A stretch of DNA of 64,000 bases from Marinomonas hwangdonensis (lineage in GTDB: Bacteria; Pseudomonadota; Gammaproteobacteria; Pseudomonadales; Marinomonadaceae): assembly GCF_003721245.1 (NCBI RefSeq), contig NZ_RIZG01000001.1, forward strand, positions 310,001-374,000, given 5' to 3'. The notes below the pieces were generated by a model, which made no database searches, was not told the DNA's origin, and worked only from the letters and a program-made list of their open reading frames with translations. Each line of letters begins with the position of its first letter. The stretch's first letter is position 1. Below are positions 34,351-43,454 of the stretch, piece by piece. The position numbers and the translations under genes are program-made.

Positions 34351-34971
34351 ATGTCGACCGCCGAACGCCCTATGGTAAAAAAACACACTCGTCTGGAAGA
34401 TATTCAGGCCATTGTTCTGGGTACCCTAATTATTGCTTTGGGAGTGAACTTATACACTCATACAGGTCTGCTAACAGGCGGGTCTGCAGGGTTAGCGTTT
34501 CTTATGCAATATTCTACCGTGCTGACCTTTGGTCAGGCTTTTTTCTTAATAAACTTGCCATTTTATGCCTTGGCCATCATTCACTTCGGTTGGGAATTCA
34601 CCATCAAAACCTTTGTGTCGGTTTTCTGTTTGTCCGTTTTTGCGGATGTGACGCCTATGTTAATCACCTTCGAAGCCGTCAACCCATTTTACGCCAGTGT
34701 GGCAGGGGGCTTTTTGATGGGCGTTGGTTTTCTAATGTTGTTTCGTCATAACGCCAGCTTGGGCGGACTCAATATATTGGCGCGTTATTTGGCAGAAAAA
34801 TACGCGATTTCCATGGGGAAATTTCAGATGGCCGTTGATTGCTGTATTGTTTTGTTGTCTGTGTTCGTGGTGGACTTCATGCTGATTTTAATCTCTGTTA
34901 TTGGTGCGATTGCATTGAACATGATTATTGCGGTGAACCACAAGCCGGGTCGCTATATGGGTAACGTATAG
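34351..34971 (+). CDS. YitT family membrane protein
   Basis: 206 residues with five or six hydrophobic segments. The pattern VLGTLIIALGVNLYTHTGLLTGGSAGLAFLM (about 26-56) and the repeated glycine motif HNASLGGLNILARYLAEKY (about 128-146) are typical of the YitT/DUF161 family of inner-membrane proteins of unknown transport role. The soluble C-terminal DUF2179 domain found in Firmicutes members is absent. The ATG has AGAGAAA in front. It stands alone between the cobalamin cluster and a GNAT gene. Confidence 0.88.
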   Translation: MSTAERPMVKKHTRLEDIQAIVLGTLIIALGVNLYTHTGLLTGGSAGLAFLMQYSTVLTFGQAFFLINLPFYALAIIHFGWEFTIKTFVSVFCLSVFADVTPMLITFEAVNPFYASVAGGFLMGVGFLMLFRHNASLGGLNILARYLAEKYAISMGKFQMAVDCCIVLLSVFVVDFMLILISVIGAIALNMIIAVNHKPGRYMGNV

Positions 34972-35092
34972 TTATACAATAGGATCCTTGTGAGAGGTTT
35001 TTGTCTTTACTGAAGTTAAGCCATGCTAGTCATTCCTTAGTAATCGCCCCTAAGGTATTATTAACGTCAATTAAAAGACTGAGGAAGACAGT

Positions 35093-35623
35093 TTGGCGTT
35101 ACTTAAAGTAGATAACCTTAACCCTTACTTAGACGATCTTATCGAGTTGTTGTGTGATGCGGTGGACTCTGGTGCTCCGATTGGCTTTTTACCGCCAATG
35201 AGTGAGTCAGAGGCCAAAGCCTATTGGTTGGCCATTAATGCGGATTTGCAGGACAATGTGCGCCAAGTATTGTTGGTGCGCGAAGACGACAAAGTGGTCG
35301 GCAGTGTGCAAATTACGATGTCACCAAAAGCCAATGCCTTGCATCGTTGTGATGTGGAAAAACTCATGGTTCATACACAGGCCAGAGAGCACGGTTTAGG
35401 CAGTATGTTAATGCAAGGTGTCGAGCGGGTTGCCGCGTCTATGCAAAGGCAATTGCTAATGCTAGAAGTACGTAGCGATGACATTGCCCATGATATGTAC
35501 GTCAATATGGGTTACATCCCCTTTGGCGAAGTGCCAGGCTACACACGCAGTGCAAATGGTATGTTGCACAACGCGACTTTTTTTTATAAAGAAATTGAAA
35601 CCACCCACGAAGTATTTAGTTAA
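35093..35623 (+). CDS. GNAT family N-acetyltransferase
   Basis: 176-residue acetyl-CoA-dependent acetyltransferase. The fold is seen as KVVGSVQITMSPK (strands 2-3), VEKLMVHTQAREHGLGSMLMQGVERVA with the acetyl-CoA loop (Q/R-x-x-G-x-G/A type), then LLMLEVRSDDIAHDMYVNMGYIPFGEVPGY. The substrate is unknown. The start is TTG 35093, 8 nt after GAGGAA; no ATG lies nearby. It precedes rsuA by 23 nt, so the two may be co-transcribed. Confidence 0.88.
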   Translation: MALLKVDNLNPYLDDLIELLCDAVDSGAPIGFLPPMSESEAKAYWLAINADLQDNVRQVLLVREDDKVVGSVQITMSPKANALHRCDVEKLMVHTQAREHGLGSMLMQGVERVAASMQRQLLMLEVRSDDIAHDMYVNMGYIPFGEVPGYTRSANGMLHNATFFYKEIETTHEVFS

Positions 35624-35646
35624 CCTTAAAGCCATAGGCGATTCCA

Positions 35647-36336
35647 TTGAGACTTGATTTTTATTTATCCCACGTGACCAGTTTGGCACGAAAAGCGTCT
35701 AAAATTGCGGCCTCAAAAGGCCGTGTTACCGTCAATGGTGTGGTGGTGAAAAAAGCCAATTACACGGTTCAAGAAGGTGACCAGATTCGTTTAGACGAGA
35801 TACTCTTAGAGTGGCCATCAGAAGGCTATTATGTATTGCATAAACCAGTAGGTTATGTGTGCGCGACGGAAGATCCAGATCATCCGACCGTGATTGATTT
35901 GCTGCCCTCTCATTTAGGTCAAGATCTCAAAATAGTCGGGCGTTTAGACAAGGATACGACGGGGTTGTTGCTGTTAACCACCGACGGACAATGGTTGCAT
36001 CGTATTACTTCTCCTCGCAATGCTTGCAATAAGCGTTACCGTATTATGTTGGCCGATCCTATTACCGACGACGCCTTAAAACAGCTAGAAGAGGGCGTCA
36101 TGTTACATGGTGAACCACAACCGACATTGCCTGCCGTGGCGGAACGTATCAGTGAGTGCGAAATCTATCTGACGATTCAAGAAGGCAAATATCACCAAGT
36201 AAAACGCATGATGGCCGCGGTTGGTAATAAAGTAGAAGAATTGCACCGTGATCAAATTGGCCCGCTTTGCCTTGATGAAGATATTGAGCCAGGTCAGTTT
36301 CGTGCGTTAACCGACGACGAAGTCGCTTATTTTTAA
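35647..36336 (+). CDS. rsuA: 16S rRNA pseudouridine(516) synthase
   Basis: 229 residues. It converts U516 of 16S rRNA to pseudouridine. An N-terminal S4-like RNA-binding domain (1-60) is followed by the catalytic domain with GRLDKDTTGLLLLTTDG (about 98-114, catalytic Asp101), KRYRIMLADP and the YHQVKRMMAAVGNKVEELHRDQIGP motif. The start is TTG 35647, which gives the expected MRLD N-terminus. Paralogues RluB/E/F share motifs, but the short length and N-terminus fit RsuA best. A small DUF2750 gene follows at 14 nt. Confidence 0.9.
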   Translation: MRLDFYLSHVTSLARKASKIAASKGRVTVNGVVVKKANYTVQEGDQIRLDEILLEWPSEGYYVLHKPVGYVCATEDPDHPTVIDLLPSHLGQDLKIVGRLDKDTTGLLLLTTDGQWLHRITSPRNACNKRYRIMLADPITDDALKQLEEGVMLHGEPQPTLPAVAERISECEIYLTIQEGKYHQVKRMMAAVGNKVEELHRDQIGPLCLDEDIEPGQFRALTDDEVAYF

Positions 36337-36350
36337 GACGAGAATACAGC

Positions 36351-36719
36351 ATGAAAGAATTATCGATGGATGAAAGAGTTCAACTGCTAGTTGCTCTTGA
36401 TAGTGAGCGGTTGGCGTATTTTATTGAACAAGCTAAGGCCAATGAACGGGTGTGGAGTTTGAGCAATGAAGAAGGTTTTGTCATGGTGGAAACCGACGAA
36501 GGGGACTGTGTCATGGTTTGGCCTGATGCAGAGTTTGCCAGTCAATGGGCGGTAGATGACTGGGATGACTGTGAGCCTGTGTCTGTGTCACTAGAACAGT
36601 TCAAAACTCAATGGCTACCTAGCCTTGCGTTAGATAATATCACCGTCGCTGTTTTTCCTAATATCGAAGACGAAGGCAAATTATCTACAGCAGAAGAGTT
36701 AATCGCGCTGTTGGCTTAA
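36351..36719 (+). CDS. DUF2750 family protein
   Basis: 122-residue soluble protein. It follows the DUF2750 pattern: ERLAYFIEQAKANERVWSL, a GFVMVETDEGDCVMVWPD core, FKTQWLPSLALDNITVAVFP and a final SxAEELIALL. No activity is known for the family. It is strongly acidic. It starts 14 nt after rsuA and probably shares its transcript. Confidence 0.85.
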   Translation: MKELSMDERVQLLVALDSERLAYFIEQAKANERVWSLSNEEGFVMVETDEGDCVMVWPDAEFASQWAVDDWDDCEPVSVSLEQFKTQWLPSLALDNITVAVFPNIEDEGKLSTAEELIALLA

Positions 36720-36771
36720 TGGAATAGAAATACCGATTTTTGCACAAATACCGATAAGGACTTAGCACCCC

Positions 36772-37401
36772 ATGAGTAAACGTCAAAACAACCGTGAAGA
36801 GGTCTTCGTTAAAATACTGGATGCAGCGGAAATTGAGTTTGGTTTAAAAGGTTACAACGGTGCCAGCTTGCAGCATATAGCCGAGCGCGCTGGGTTACCT
36901 AAGCCCAATATCATTTATTACTTTCAGTCGAAAGAGAATCTGTATAAACAGGTGCTTGATCAGACACTCATGGGTTGGAATGATCTGTTTGATAAAGCGA
37001 CCTTGGACGATGACCCTGCGCATGTGTTGGACAGCTTTATTCGCGTTAAGCTAAAACAGAGTTTTGAAAAGGGTAGGACGTCCCGTCTGTTTGCCATGGA
37101 GGTGATTGGTGGGGCATTGCACATTGGTGACTACTTGAAAGAAGAGCTGAGACCTTGGTTTATGTCTCGTGTGGCCTTACTGCAGGGTTGGATGGATGCG
37201 GGTAAAATGCGTCAATGCGATCCGGCTAGTGTTATCTTTATGATTTGGGCGACCACACAACATTATGCCGATTTTGAAGCTCAAGTCTTGGCACTCAATG
37301 GCATAGATACCTTGAGTGACGATGACTTAAAGCGAGTGGGCGATACGGTCAGTGCCATTATCTTAGCCGGTTGCGGTTTACGTCTTAGCGACGCTCATTA
37401 A
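36772..37401 (+). CDS. TetR family regulator (RutR-like C-terminal domain)
   Basis: 209 residues. The N-terminal HTH (about 10-60) shows ILDAAEIEFGLKGYNGASLQHIAERAGLPKPNIIYYFQSKENLY in its standard positions. The C-terminal part, with SFEKGRTSRLFAMEVIGGALHIGDYLKEEL and WATTQHYADFEAQV, fits the YcdC/RutR-type ligand domain, whose members sense pyrimidines or related nitrogen compounds; the ligand here is unknown. No divergent target gene is adjacent; it converges on the sensor kinase with 6 nt between the stops. Confidence 0.88.
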   Translation: MSKRQNNREEVFVKILDAAEIEFGLKGYNGASLQHIAERAGLPKPNIIYYFQSKENLYKQVLDQTLMGWNDLFDKATLDDDPAHVLDSFIRVKLKQSFEKGRTSRLFAMEVIGGALHIGDYLKEELRPWFMSRVALLQGWMDAGKMRQCDPASVIFMIWATTQHYADFEAQVLALNGIDTLSDDDLKRVGDTVSAIILAGCGLRLSDAH

Positions 37402-37407
37402 ACTTTT

Positions 37408-40400
37408 TTATTGAGCGTCTTCTCTTAACTGATGAATATGTTGTACCAAAGCTCGTAGCTTGGCGGGCTTTGCAGGTTTTGCCATGTAGGTAACCTGGTT
37501 TTCCTTGCACAGAGCAACCAACTCTGGATCACGCAATGCCGTGATCAAGACCGCAGGGATGGTTTTCCCTGCACGCTCCCTCAGCGCTTTAATCAAAGAC
37601 AAGCCGTCTTTGTTGCCGTCAAGGTTGTAATCGACCAAAAGCAGCTCCGCTTCCCCTTCGGCCTCAATAGCCTGACTGTATCGATTAAAGGTACGACAGT
37701 CGCATTGCCAATGGGTGAGTAAGGTGTGCATGGCGGTCAGGTTATTCTTCTCATCGTCGATGCACCAGACGTAACAATGGGCCAGTTTATTCTGGAATGG
37801 CCTGTTAACGCTTGGGGCTTGAATATCGCTCACTTGGTTGCCCTGCGCTAAAGGAATACCAATGCTAAAACAGCTGCCTTTTCCTGGCACTGAATGGATC
37901 TTTGTTGCCAGTCCCAGTTGTTTTTGCATCCGTCGAACCAGCCCTAATCCCAACCCCATGCCGGGCTCTTGCGTATTTTCCCAGCGGTAAAAATCGTCAA
38001 AAATTTTCTTCTGCTCAGTGAGAGGGATGCCGACTCCCGTATCCCACACTTGTAAATACACAGTACCAAGGCGTGGCCTGACACTTAACAGTACGCGACC
38101 TTCTTGCGTGTATTTCACTGCATTAGAAACAAAGTTTTGAATAATACGACGCAAATAAATGGGGTCTGTATGTACTCTAAATGGGCGCAGGTGAGTGGTT
38201 AAGCGAATCTGTTTGCTTTCTGCGATGACGCCGAACTCAGCCACAATCGGTGCCAGAATGTCTTGCAGGTTACAGTCAACTAGCTTGGGCTGTATAGCAC
38301 CTTGGTCTAATCGAGCAATCTCAAGCAAGGTCGATATAAGCGCCTCAGTAGATTCAAGGGAATCAGAAAGCTGTGCAATCACTTGATTGGTATTATCCGA
38401 TAGCTCGGTTGACTGAAGTATGCCCATGTATAGCTTAGCGGCGTTTAATGGTTGCAATATATCATGGCTGGCCAGCGCTAAAAATTCGGTTTTTGATGCA
38501 TTGGCCTGTTCCGCTTCAGCTTTCGCGCTGATCAGGGCTTTTTCGGCTTGATTGCGGCGTTCAATTTCCTGCATCAATTCGTTGTTGACGCCCTGAACCT
38601 CTTCGGTGCGTGCTTCGACGCGTTTCTCCAAATCTATGTTAGCTTCTTTTAAGGCTTGTTGACTCTCAATGTGCTCAGTGACATCGGTGAAACTGGTGAC
38701 AAATCCCCCATCAGGCAAGGGATTGCCGACCATTTCAATGACACGCCCACTGGCTCGACGACGTAAAAAACGGTGGGTTGTGCCTTTTCTTAGATGCTCC
38801 AAACGTTTATTGACCAGCTCTTCAATATCGCCCACACCGCATTCACCCCGTTCTGCATTGAAGCGGATCAGCTTTTCAACAGGTAAGCCAACTTCGAGCA
38901 TGCCCTCGGGATAAGGGTACAGAGACAGGTAGGTTTTATTCCACGCCACAATTCGAAGTTCTTTGTCTACCACACTGATGCCTTGGTCTAGGTTATCCAT
39001 AGAGACAAACAGTAAATTTTGGCTGAACTGGATGGCTTGCGTGGTTTCATCCAAGTAGGTCACCATTTCTTCCACTTTGATTTTTTTATCAATCAAGATG
39101 GAGTTAATGATGGTGCGAGCAGATGACCCACCGAGTACTCCGCCTAAAATACGTTCGCAATAGTCGACAAAAAGACGATTAGGGGAGGCATTAGCCGAGA
39201 TGGTCTGGCTGTAATCTTGCTCAAAACTGAGTAACACTTGCTGACATTTTTGTTTGCCTAAAAAGGTTTCCAAAAGCACACAAAAGTCGCCATTAGTGGC
39301 TTTACTCTTTGGTTTGAAAAAGCCTTTTTCTAGCTCTGTAGTTGGGCTGACAAAAGCCGTTGCTTGAATTCGATCTATTAAACGCTCGGTGGCTAGCAAT
39401 GATCCGACAACATATCCCACAATGTTGGCTAATAAACTGATAAACGCCCCATAGCTGATGAGTTCAGAGCGTGATTGTGCACTGTATGATGACCAATCCA
39501 TGTTGCCGGTGAGTGCCAACATCATCATTAGTATCCAAGATAAAAACCCTAATGTTAAGCCAGCGTATACTCCGTGGGCATGCGCTCGCTTCCAGTAGAG
39601 ACCACCAAACACCGCCGGCATCAGCTGTAAAACCAATGAAAAAGCCAAAAGGCCTGTGCCTGCTAGGGATTCATTGTTGGCCATTTTTTGATAGTACAAA
39701 TAGGACAATACTAGAATGCCCACCATGGCGAAACGTCGAATAATTAAAATACGGCGTCGATAAAGTGGCAGAGCTTGTTTTTGTGCACTGGCGCGCGCCA
39801 ACATCAGTGGCAGAATAACGTCATTGCTGATCATGATGCTTAAAGCAAAGGTCGCGATAATAATCATCGCCGTGGTGGCTGACATGCCGCCGAGAAAAAT
39901 AAGGATTTGTAAGGGCAAGTTATCTGACACCAAAGCAAACTGAATTACGTAAGTGTCAGGGTTGACGTCGGCTGAAAACAAGGCTTGTCCGGCAATCGCA
40001 ATAGGGGGAATAATGACGGCGAAAATCAATAGATATAAGGGAAATAGCCATCGAGCTGTGTTGGATTGACGATTGTTTTGATGGTCGACAACCGTAACGT
40101 GGAATTGACGGGGTAAACAAATGACTGCTGCTGCAGACATAAAGGTTTGCATTAAAAAAGAAAAAGACAAAAGCTGCTCGGATTCCCAAACAGAAAAATC
40201 GACATTTTTACTAAGCTCGTCGGGGCTTAGTCCTTGAGTCATCATAATAGCCACAACACCCACTGCCACAATAGCAATCAATTTGAACAAGGACTCTGCT
40301 CCGATGGCCAGCATCATGCCAGAGCGGTATTCAGTGACTTCCACTTTTCGGGTACCAAACAACATAGCGAAGACACCCATTAAAATCGTGGCAATAAAGA

Positions 40401-40866
40401 CCACTAAGCTGGTGGATGATTCGTCTTGATTCACAAACAGGGCAAAATTTGAACCGATCGCTTTGAGCTGCAAGGCGATATAGGGGATCACCGCTAACAT
40501 GCTAATCAGTATCACGAGTGGTGCTGTCATTGGGCGCTTGCCATAGCGTGAAGAGATAAAATCGGCCACAGAAGTGATGTTCTGTTTGTGGCTAACGGTG
40601 ATCATTTTGCGTAATAAAGGAAAGGCAAACAAGTATAAAAGAATCGGACCCAAGAGAATGGGTAGGTAGCTCCAACCAGAGCGAGATGCCTCGCCTATCG
40701 AGCCATAAAACGTCCACGCGGTACAATAAATGGCCAAAGATAAGCTGTAAGTAAAAGGATGGCGAGTCAATTTTTTCGCCGTTGAGCCTTCTTTATCGCC
40801 CCAAATAGCGATCCAAAATAATCCTAGAACATAAAGAATCGCTAATAAAACCCAGAAAACCGTCAT
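37408..40866 (-). CDS. CbrA-like hybrid sensor histidine kinase with SLC5 transporter domain
   Basis: 1152 residues. Residues 1 to about 480 form a twelve- or thirteen-segment sodium:solute symporter (SLC5) domain with TAWTFYGSIGEASRSGW and NITSVADFISSRYG. Then come a linker (about 510-600), a PAS-like domain (about 610-740, RIVAWNKTYLSLYPYP), a coiled coil (about 740-790), a HisKA domain with ASHDILQPLNAAK (phospho-His near 801), a HATPase domain (NAVKYTQEGRVLL, DTGVGIP, GMGLGLGLV) and a receiver domain (about 1030-1150, phospho-Asp in LLVDYNLDG near 1079). It likely couples transport or sensing of an amino-acid-like solute to carbon or nitrogen control. No separate response regulator gene is adjacent. 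Confidence 0.94.
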   Translation of the reverse strand: MTVFWVLLAILYVLGLFWIAIWGDKEGSTAKKLTRHPFTYSLSLAIYCTAWTFYGSIGEASRSGWSYLPILLGPILLYLFAFPLLRKMITVSHKQNITSVADFISSRYGKRPMTAPLVILISMLAVIPYIALQLKAIGSNFALFVNQDESSTSLVVFIATILMGVFAMLFGTRKVEVTEYRSGMMLAIGAESLFKLIAIVAVGVVAIMMTQGLSPDELSKNVDFSVWESEQLLSFSFLMQTFMSAAAVICLPRQFHVTVVDHQNNRQSNTARWLFPLYLLIFAVIIPPIAIAGQALFSADVNPDTYVIQFALVSDNLPLQILIFLGGMSATTAMIIIATFALSIMISNDVILPLMLARASAQKQALPLYRRRILIIRRFAMVGILVLSYLYYQKMANNESLAGTGLLAFSLVLQLMPAVFGGLYWKRAHAHGVYAGLTLGFLSWILMMMLALTGNMDWSSYSAQSRSELISYGAFISLLANIVGYVVGSLLATERLIDRIQATAFVSPTTELEKGFFKPKSKATNGDFCVLLETFLGKQKCQQVLLSFEQDYSQTISANASPNRLFVDYCERILGGVLGGSSARTIINSILIDKKIKVEEMVTYLDETTQAIQFSQNLLFVSMDNLDQGISVVDKELRIVAWNKTYLSLYPYPEGMLEVGLPVEKLIRFNAERGECGVGDIEELVNKRLEHLRKGTTHRFLRRRASGRVIEMVGNPLPDGGFVTSFTDVTEHIESQQALKEANIDLEKRVEARTEEVQGVNNELMQEIERRNQAEKALISAKAEAEQANASKTEFLALASHDILQPLNAAKLYMGILQSTELSDNTNQVIAQLSDSLESTEALISTLLEIARLDQGAIQPKLVDCNLQDILAPIVAEFGVIAESKQIRLTTHLRPFRVHTDPIYLRRIIQNFVSNAVKYTQEGRVLLSVRPRLGTVYLQVWDTGVGIPLTEQKKIFDDFYRWENTQEPGMGLGLGLVRRMQKQLGLATKIHSVPGKGSCFSIGIPLAQGNQVSDIQAPSVNRPFQNKLAHCYVWCIDDEKNNLTAMHTLLTHWQCDCRTFNRYSQAIEAEGEAELLLVDYNLDGNKDGLSLIKALRERAGKTIPAVLITALRDPELVALCKENQVTYMAKPAKPAKLRALVQHIHQLREDAQ

Positions 40867-41271
40867 GTGTACACTACCTAATCCTAGACTGATGCGTCGC
40901 GTTTGTGTGCGTCCTTTGTAGCATCAACTAAATGTAACACAGACCTTTTCACAATCCTCTACGACTTAGGTAGGGCAGGGTGTTGTCTAGGTGCATTTTG
41001 CTCCCACACAGTGGAAAACTTGAACAAAAAACAACCTGAAGCAGATTTATTTTGCGTTAATCCGAGATTATCCCTTTAAAAATCGTCGAACGTACCAAAC
41101 TTCTTGGTTAACACGGTAGTTATTGCGCTTATGGGACGTTATCATAATGCCGCGAATTATCGTTGTGGGTTCGTGTTTTGGCGGTGTAGCGCTATTGTTG
41201 GACTGTAAGGTTTGATTGTATCAAACGCTCGTTCCCTTATTATTTTTTTATCTACTCATTAGGAGAATACA
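40867..41271. other. Intergenic region, sensor kinase / slyD-like gene
   Basis: About 405 bp between divergent genes. It has the perfect inverted repeat at 41210-41226; otherwise I see no gene or RNA. Confidence 0.5.
41210..41226. promoter_or_regulatory. Palindrome GTTTGAT-TGT-ATCAAAC
   Basis: A perfect 7-bp inverted repeat with a 3-nt spacer, 45 nt before the start of the SlyD-like gene. It lies at promoter distance, so it is a possible regulator site. Confidence 0.4.
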
Positions 41272-41754
41272 ATGCAAATTACAGAAAACACCGTTGTGAG
41301 CATGCACTACACCCTGACAGATGAACAAGGTCAGGAGCTGGATTCATCCATTGGTCAAGAGCCTTTAGTGTTTTTAAGCGGTGCTCAAAATATCATTGAT
41401 GGCTTGGACAAAGCTCTTCAAGGTAAAGCAGCGGGTGACAAAGTTACTGTGTCAGTTGCACCTGAAGACGGTTACGGTGCCGTTCATGAAGAACTGATTC
41501 AAAAAGTGCCAGCCGAAAACTTCCAAGGCGTTGATGAAATCGCTGTGGGTATGCAGTTCATGGCACAGACTCCTGGTGGTCAACAAGCGGTTACCGTTAT
41601 TGGTGTGGAAGACGATGGCATCATGCTAGATGGCAACCACCCACTGGCGGGCAAAACGTTGAATTTTGATGTTGAAATCGTTGATGTTCGTATTGCCCTA
41701 GCAGAAGAGCTAGAGCACGGTCACGTTCACGGCGCGGGCGGTCATCACCACTAA
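41272..41754 (+). CDS. slyD: SlyD-like FKBP-type peptidyl-prolyl cis-trans isomerase
   Basis: 160 residues. It catalyses proline isomerisation and acts as a chaperone. The FKBP domain is split (about 1-70 and 120-145) by the insert-in-flap chaperone domain (about 70-120). Motifs: NTVVSMHYTLTDEQGQELDSS, GLDKALQGKAAGDKVTV, PEDGYG and DGNHPLAGKTLNFDVEIVDV. The short tail HGHVHGAGGHHH is rich in histidine and may bind nickel or zinc, as in SlyD, though shorter than in E. coli. The ATG has AGGAG 8 nt upstream. Confidence 0.9.
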   Translation: MQITENTVVSMHYTLTDEQGQELDSSIGQEPLVFLSGAQNIIDGLDKALQGKAAGDKVTVSVAPEDGYGAVHEELIQKVPAENFQGVDEIAVGMQFMAQTPGGQQAVTVIGVEDDGIMLDGNHPLAGKTLNFDVEIVDVRIALAEELEHGHVHGAGGHHH

Positions 41755-41807
41755 GACACCGAAAGACTGAACGTCTGGAAAATGAACACTTAGAAAATGA
41801 ATATCTA

Positions 41808-41840
41808 AAAACGGTCCTTGGAAACAAGGGCCGTTTTTTA
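41808..41840. terminator. Bidirectional terminator after the SlyD-like gene
   Basis: An 11-bp stem (AACGGTCCTTG / CAAGGGCCGTT, one G-U pair) with a GAAA loop is followed by six T and preceded by A residues. It serves the SlyD-like gene and probably the convergent acetyltransferase gene. Confidence 0.82.
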
Positions 41841-41866
41841 TTACATAACATAAAGCAGAAAGTGGT

Positions 41867-42319
41867 TTAGCACACCCGTTTCATAAGGCAGTGCTTGATG
41901 CCGTCTTCAAGGTAAGGGTCGGAGGCGACGTTAAAACCATGGGACTCATAGACATGCTTAAGGTGAAACTGTGCGCCAATTTGGATGTTTGTATCCGGCC
42001 AGAGAGCGAGCGTTTCTTGGATGGCTTTATTGATGAGAGCGTGGCCTATTTTTTCTTTTCTGTATTTCGGCGAGACCACCACGCGACCAATACTCGTGTG
42101 GTCTTCGTAGCTGACGTTCTTTGCTAATAAGCGTGCATAGGCCACCATGGTGTTATCACGTACTGCAAACAAATGGCGTGTGTCTGGTAAGGTGTCTAAT
42201 CCGTCCAATTCTGGATAAGGGCAATTTTGTTCCACCACAAAGACATCACAGCGAAGTTTTAGTAAGTCATAAAGTGTATGAGGTGACAGTTCTTCAAAGC
42301 GCTGACAGTGCCAGATCAT
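41867..42319 (-). CDS. ElaA-like GNAT acetyltransferase
   Basis: 150 residues of the ElaA family. The opening WHCQRFEELSPHTLYDLLKLRCDVFVVEQNCPYPELDGLD is strongly typical, followed by HLFAVRDNTMVAYARLL, IGRVVVSPKYRKEKIGHALI (acetyl-CoA loop) and IQIGAQFHLKHVYESHGF. The substrate is not known. Minus-strand gene convergent with the SlyD-like gene; the next gene upstream begins 26 nt away, so they may share a transcript. Confidence 0.9.
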   Translation of the reverse strand: MIWHCQRFEELSPHTLYDLLKLRCDVFVVEQNCPYPELDGLDTLPDTRHLFAVRDNTMVAYARLLAKNVSYEDHTSIGRVVVSPKYRKEKIGHALINKAIQETLALWPDTNIQIGAQFHLKHVYESHGFNVASDPYLEDGIKHCLMKRVC

Positions 42320-42345
42320 GGTGCCTACCTATGGTATGTAAGACG

Positions 42346-42717
42346 TTAAGCAAAACGCTGTTCGAGATAGCGAATAATATCAGAGGACTCATACAGCCAT
42401 TCCACCTTGCCGTTTTCTTCAATACGTAAACAAGGCACTTTAACTTTACCGCCGCCTTGCAACAAATCGTCACGATGCGACGAGCCTTCAGATGCGCTGC
42501 GTTTTTCGATAGGCAGATTCAGTTTGTACATAGCTCTGCGGGTTTTGATGCAAAAAGGGCAGGCGAAAAATTGGTAAAGAGACAAGTTTTCTGCGTCTTG
42601 ATTGACCTGCTGTTGCTTTTCCGGAGTTCGTTTTAATTGACTACCACGAGTGAGTACATCGATTGTGGCAATAAGGAGGCCTAAGAGGTTGCGGATCAGT
42701 TTGATAAAAAAATTCAT
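42346..42717 (-). CDS. Glutaredoxin-like protein with N-terminal membrane helix
   Basis: 123 residues: a hydrophobic N-terminal helix (about 3-20), a polar linker, and a glutaredoxin/GST N-terminal thioredoxin fold (about 45-123) with active site FACPFCIKTRR (Cys-Pro-Phe-Cys) and the cis-proline in KVPCLRIE, ending ESSDIIRYLEQRF. It is probably a membrane-tethered thiol-disulfide protein facing the cytoplasm. The start is taken as ATG 42717, since the ORF from 42822 adds an unrelated stretch; the ribosome-binding site is weak in both cases. Confidence 0.85.
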   Translation of the reverse strand: MNFFIKLIRNLLGLLIATIDVLTRGSQLKRTPEKQQQVNQDAENLSLYQFFACPFCIKTRRAMYKLNLPIEKRSASEGSSHRDDLLQGGGKVKVPCLRIEENGKVEWLYESSDIIRYLEQRFA

Positions 42718-42830
42718 AGCAGAGATAGACTCAATGATTAAAGGGCGAGCCGTTCGGGAGAACAGGACTAATGACCATATTCTAACGTGATTCAGGCCAG
42801 TATTTAAGTAAATTCCCCCCATCTCCTAGA

Positions 42831-43304
42831 TTAGTAAGCATGAAGTGGGCTGCCGTGCTCTTTTGCCGTGTCTAAACGAATGTAAGATTTAGTGCTGATG
42901 ACGTCTGCATGTGCATACAGCTGCTTCACCACCAGATCGGTGAATTGAGACATGTCTTTGGCGCAGATTTCGACAATAAGGTCGACGTCGCCCGTGACAC
43001 CATGCACGTTAATAGCGGCACTTTGTTGTGTCAAAAAGGCCATCACTCTGTCACGGGCTTGGGCCGTTTCTTTGCTGACGGTGACTAATGTCCACGCCAC
43101 AATGCTGTAGCCTAACTTCTGATAGTCGATCTTTGCCTGATAACCTCGAATGACGCCGATATCTTCTAGTTGGCGCAGTCGTCTTAAGCATTGTGATTGT
43201 GATAAATTAATGGTTTCTGCAAGCTGGGTGTTACTCATGCGTCCATCTTGCTCTAAAGCTTGTATTATTTTGTAATCGATGCGATCTAAGGCGATTTCTT
43301 TCAT
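42831..43304 (-). CDS. Lrp/AsnC family regulator (module 1)
   Basis: 157 residues. The N-terminal HTH (about 7-60: DYKIIQALEQDGRMSNTQLAETINLSQSQCLRRLRQLED) is followed by the RAM ligand-binding domain (about 68-150), with GVTGDVDLIVEICAKDMSQF. It is transcribed away from the class V aminotransferase gene at 43455 and probably regulates it and itself. The ligand, probably an amino acid, is unknown. Two CTTGCAT repeats 41 nt apart lie in the shared promoter region. Confidence 0.92.
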   Translation of the reverse strand: MKEIALDRIDYKIIQALEQDGRMSNTQLAETINLSQSQCLRRLRQLEDIGVIRGYQAKIDYQKLGYSIVAWTLVTVSKETAQARDRVMAFLTQQSAAINVHGVTGDVDLIVEICAKDMSQFTDLVVKQLYAHADVISTKSYIRLDTAKEHGSPLHAY

Positions 43305-43454
43305 ATAGCGCTCTAATTAAACAAATATCTTGCATAACGGTAGCGATTCTACATTTAAATAGCAAACAACTTGCATGACTTATTCTCTATACTTCGGGTT
43401 AGTTCGCTTGCGTTTGACAAGCGCTACCATGCATTTCTGAAGGAGATTAAGGTT

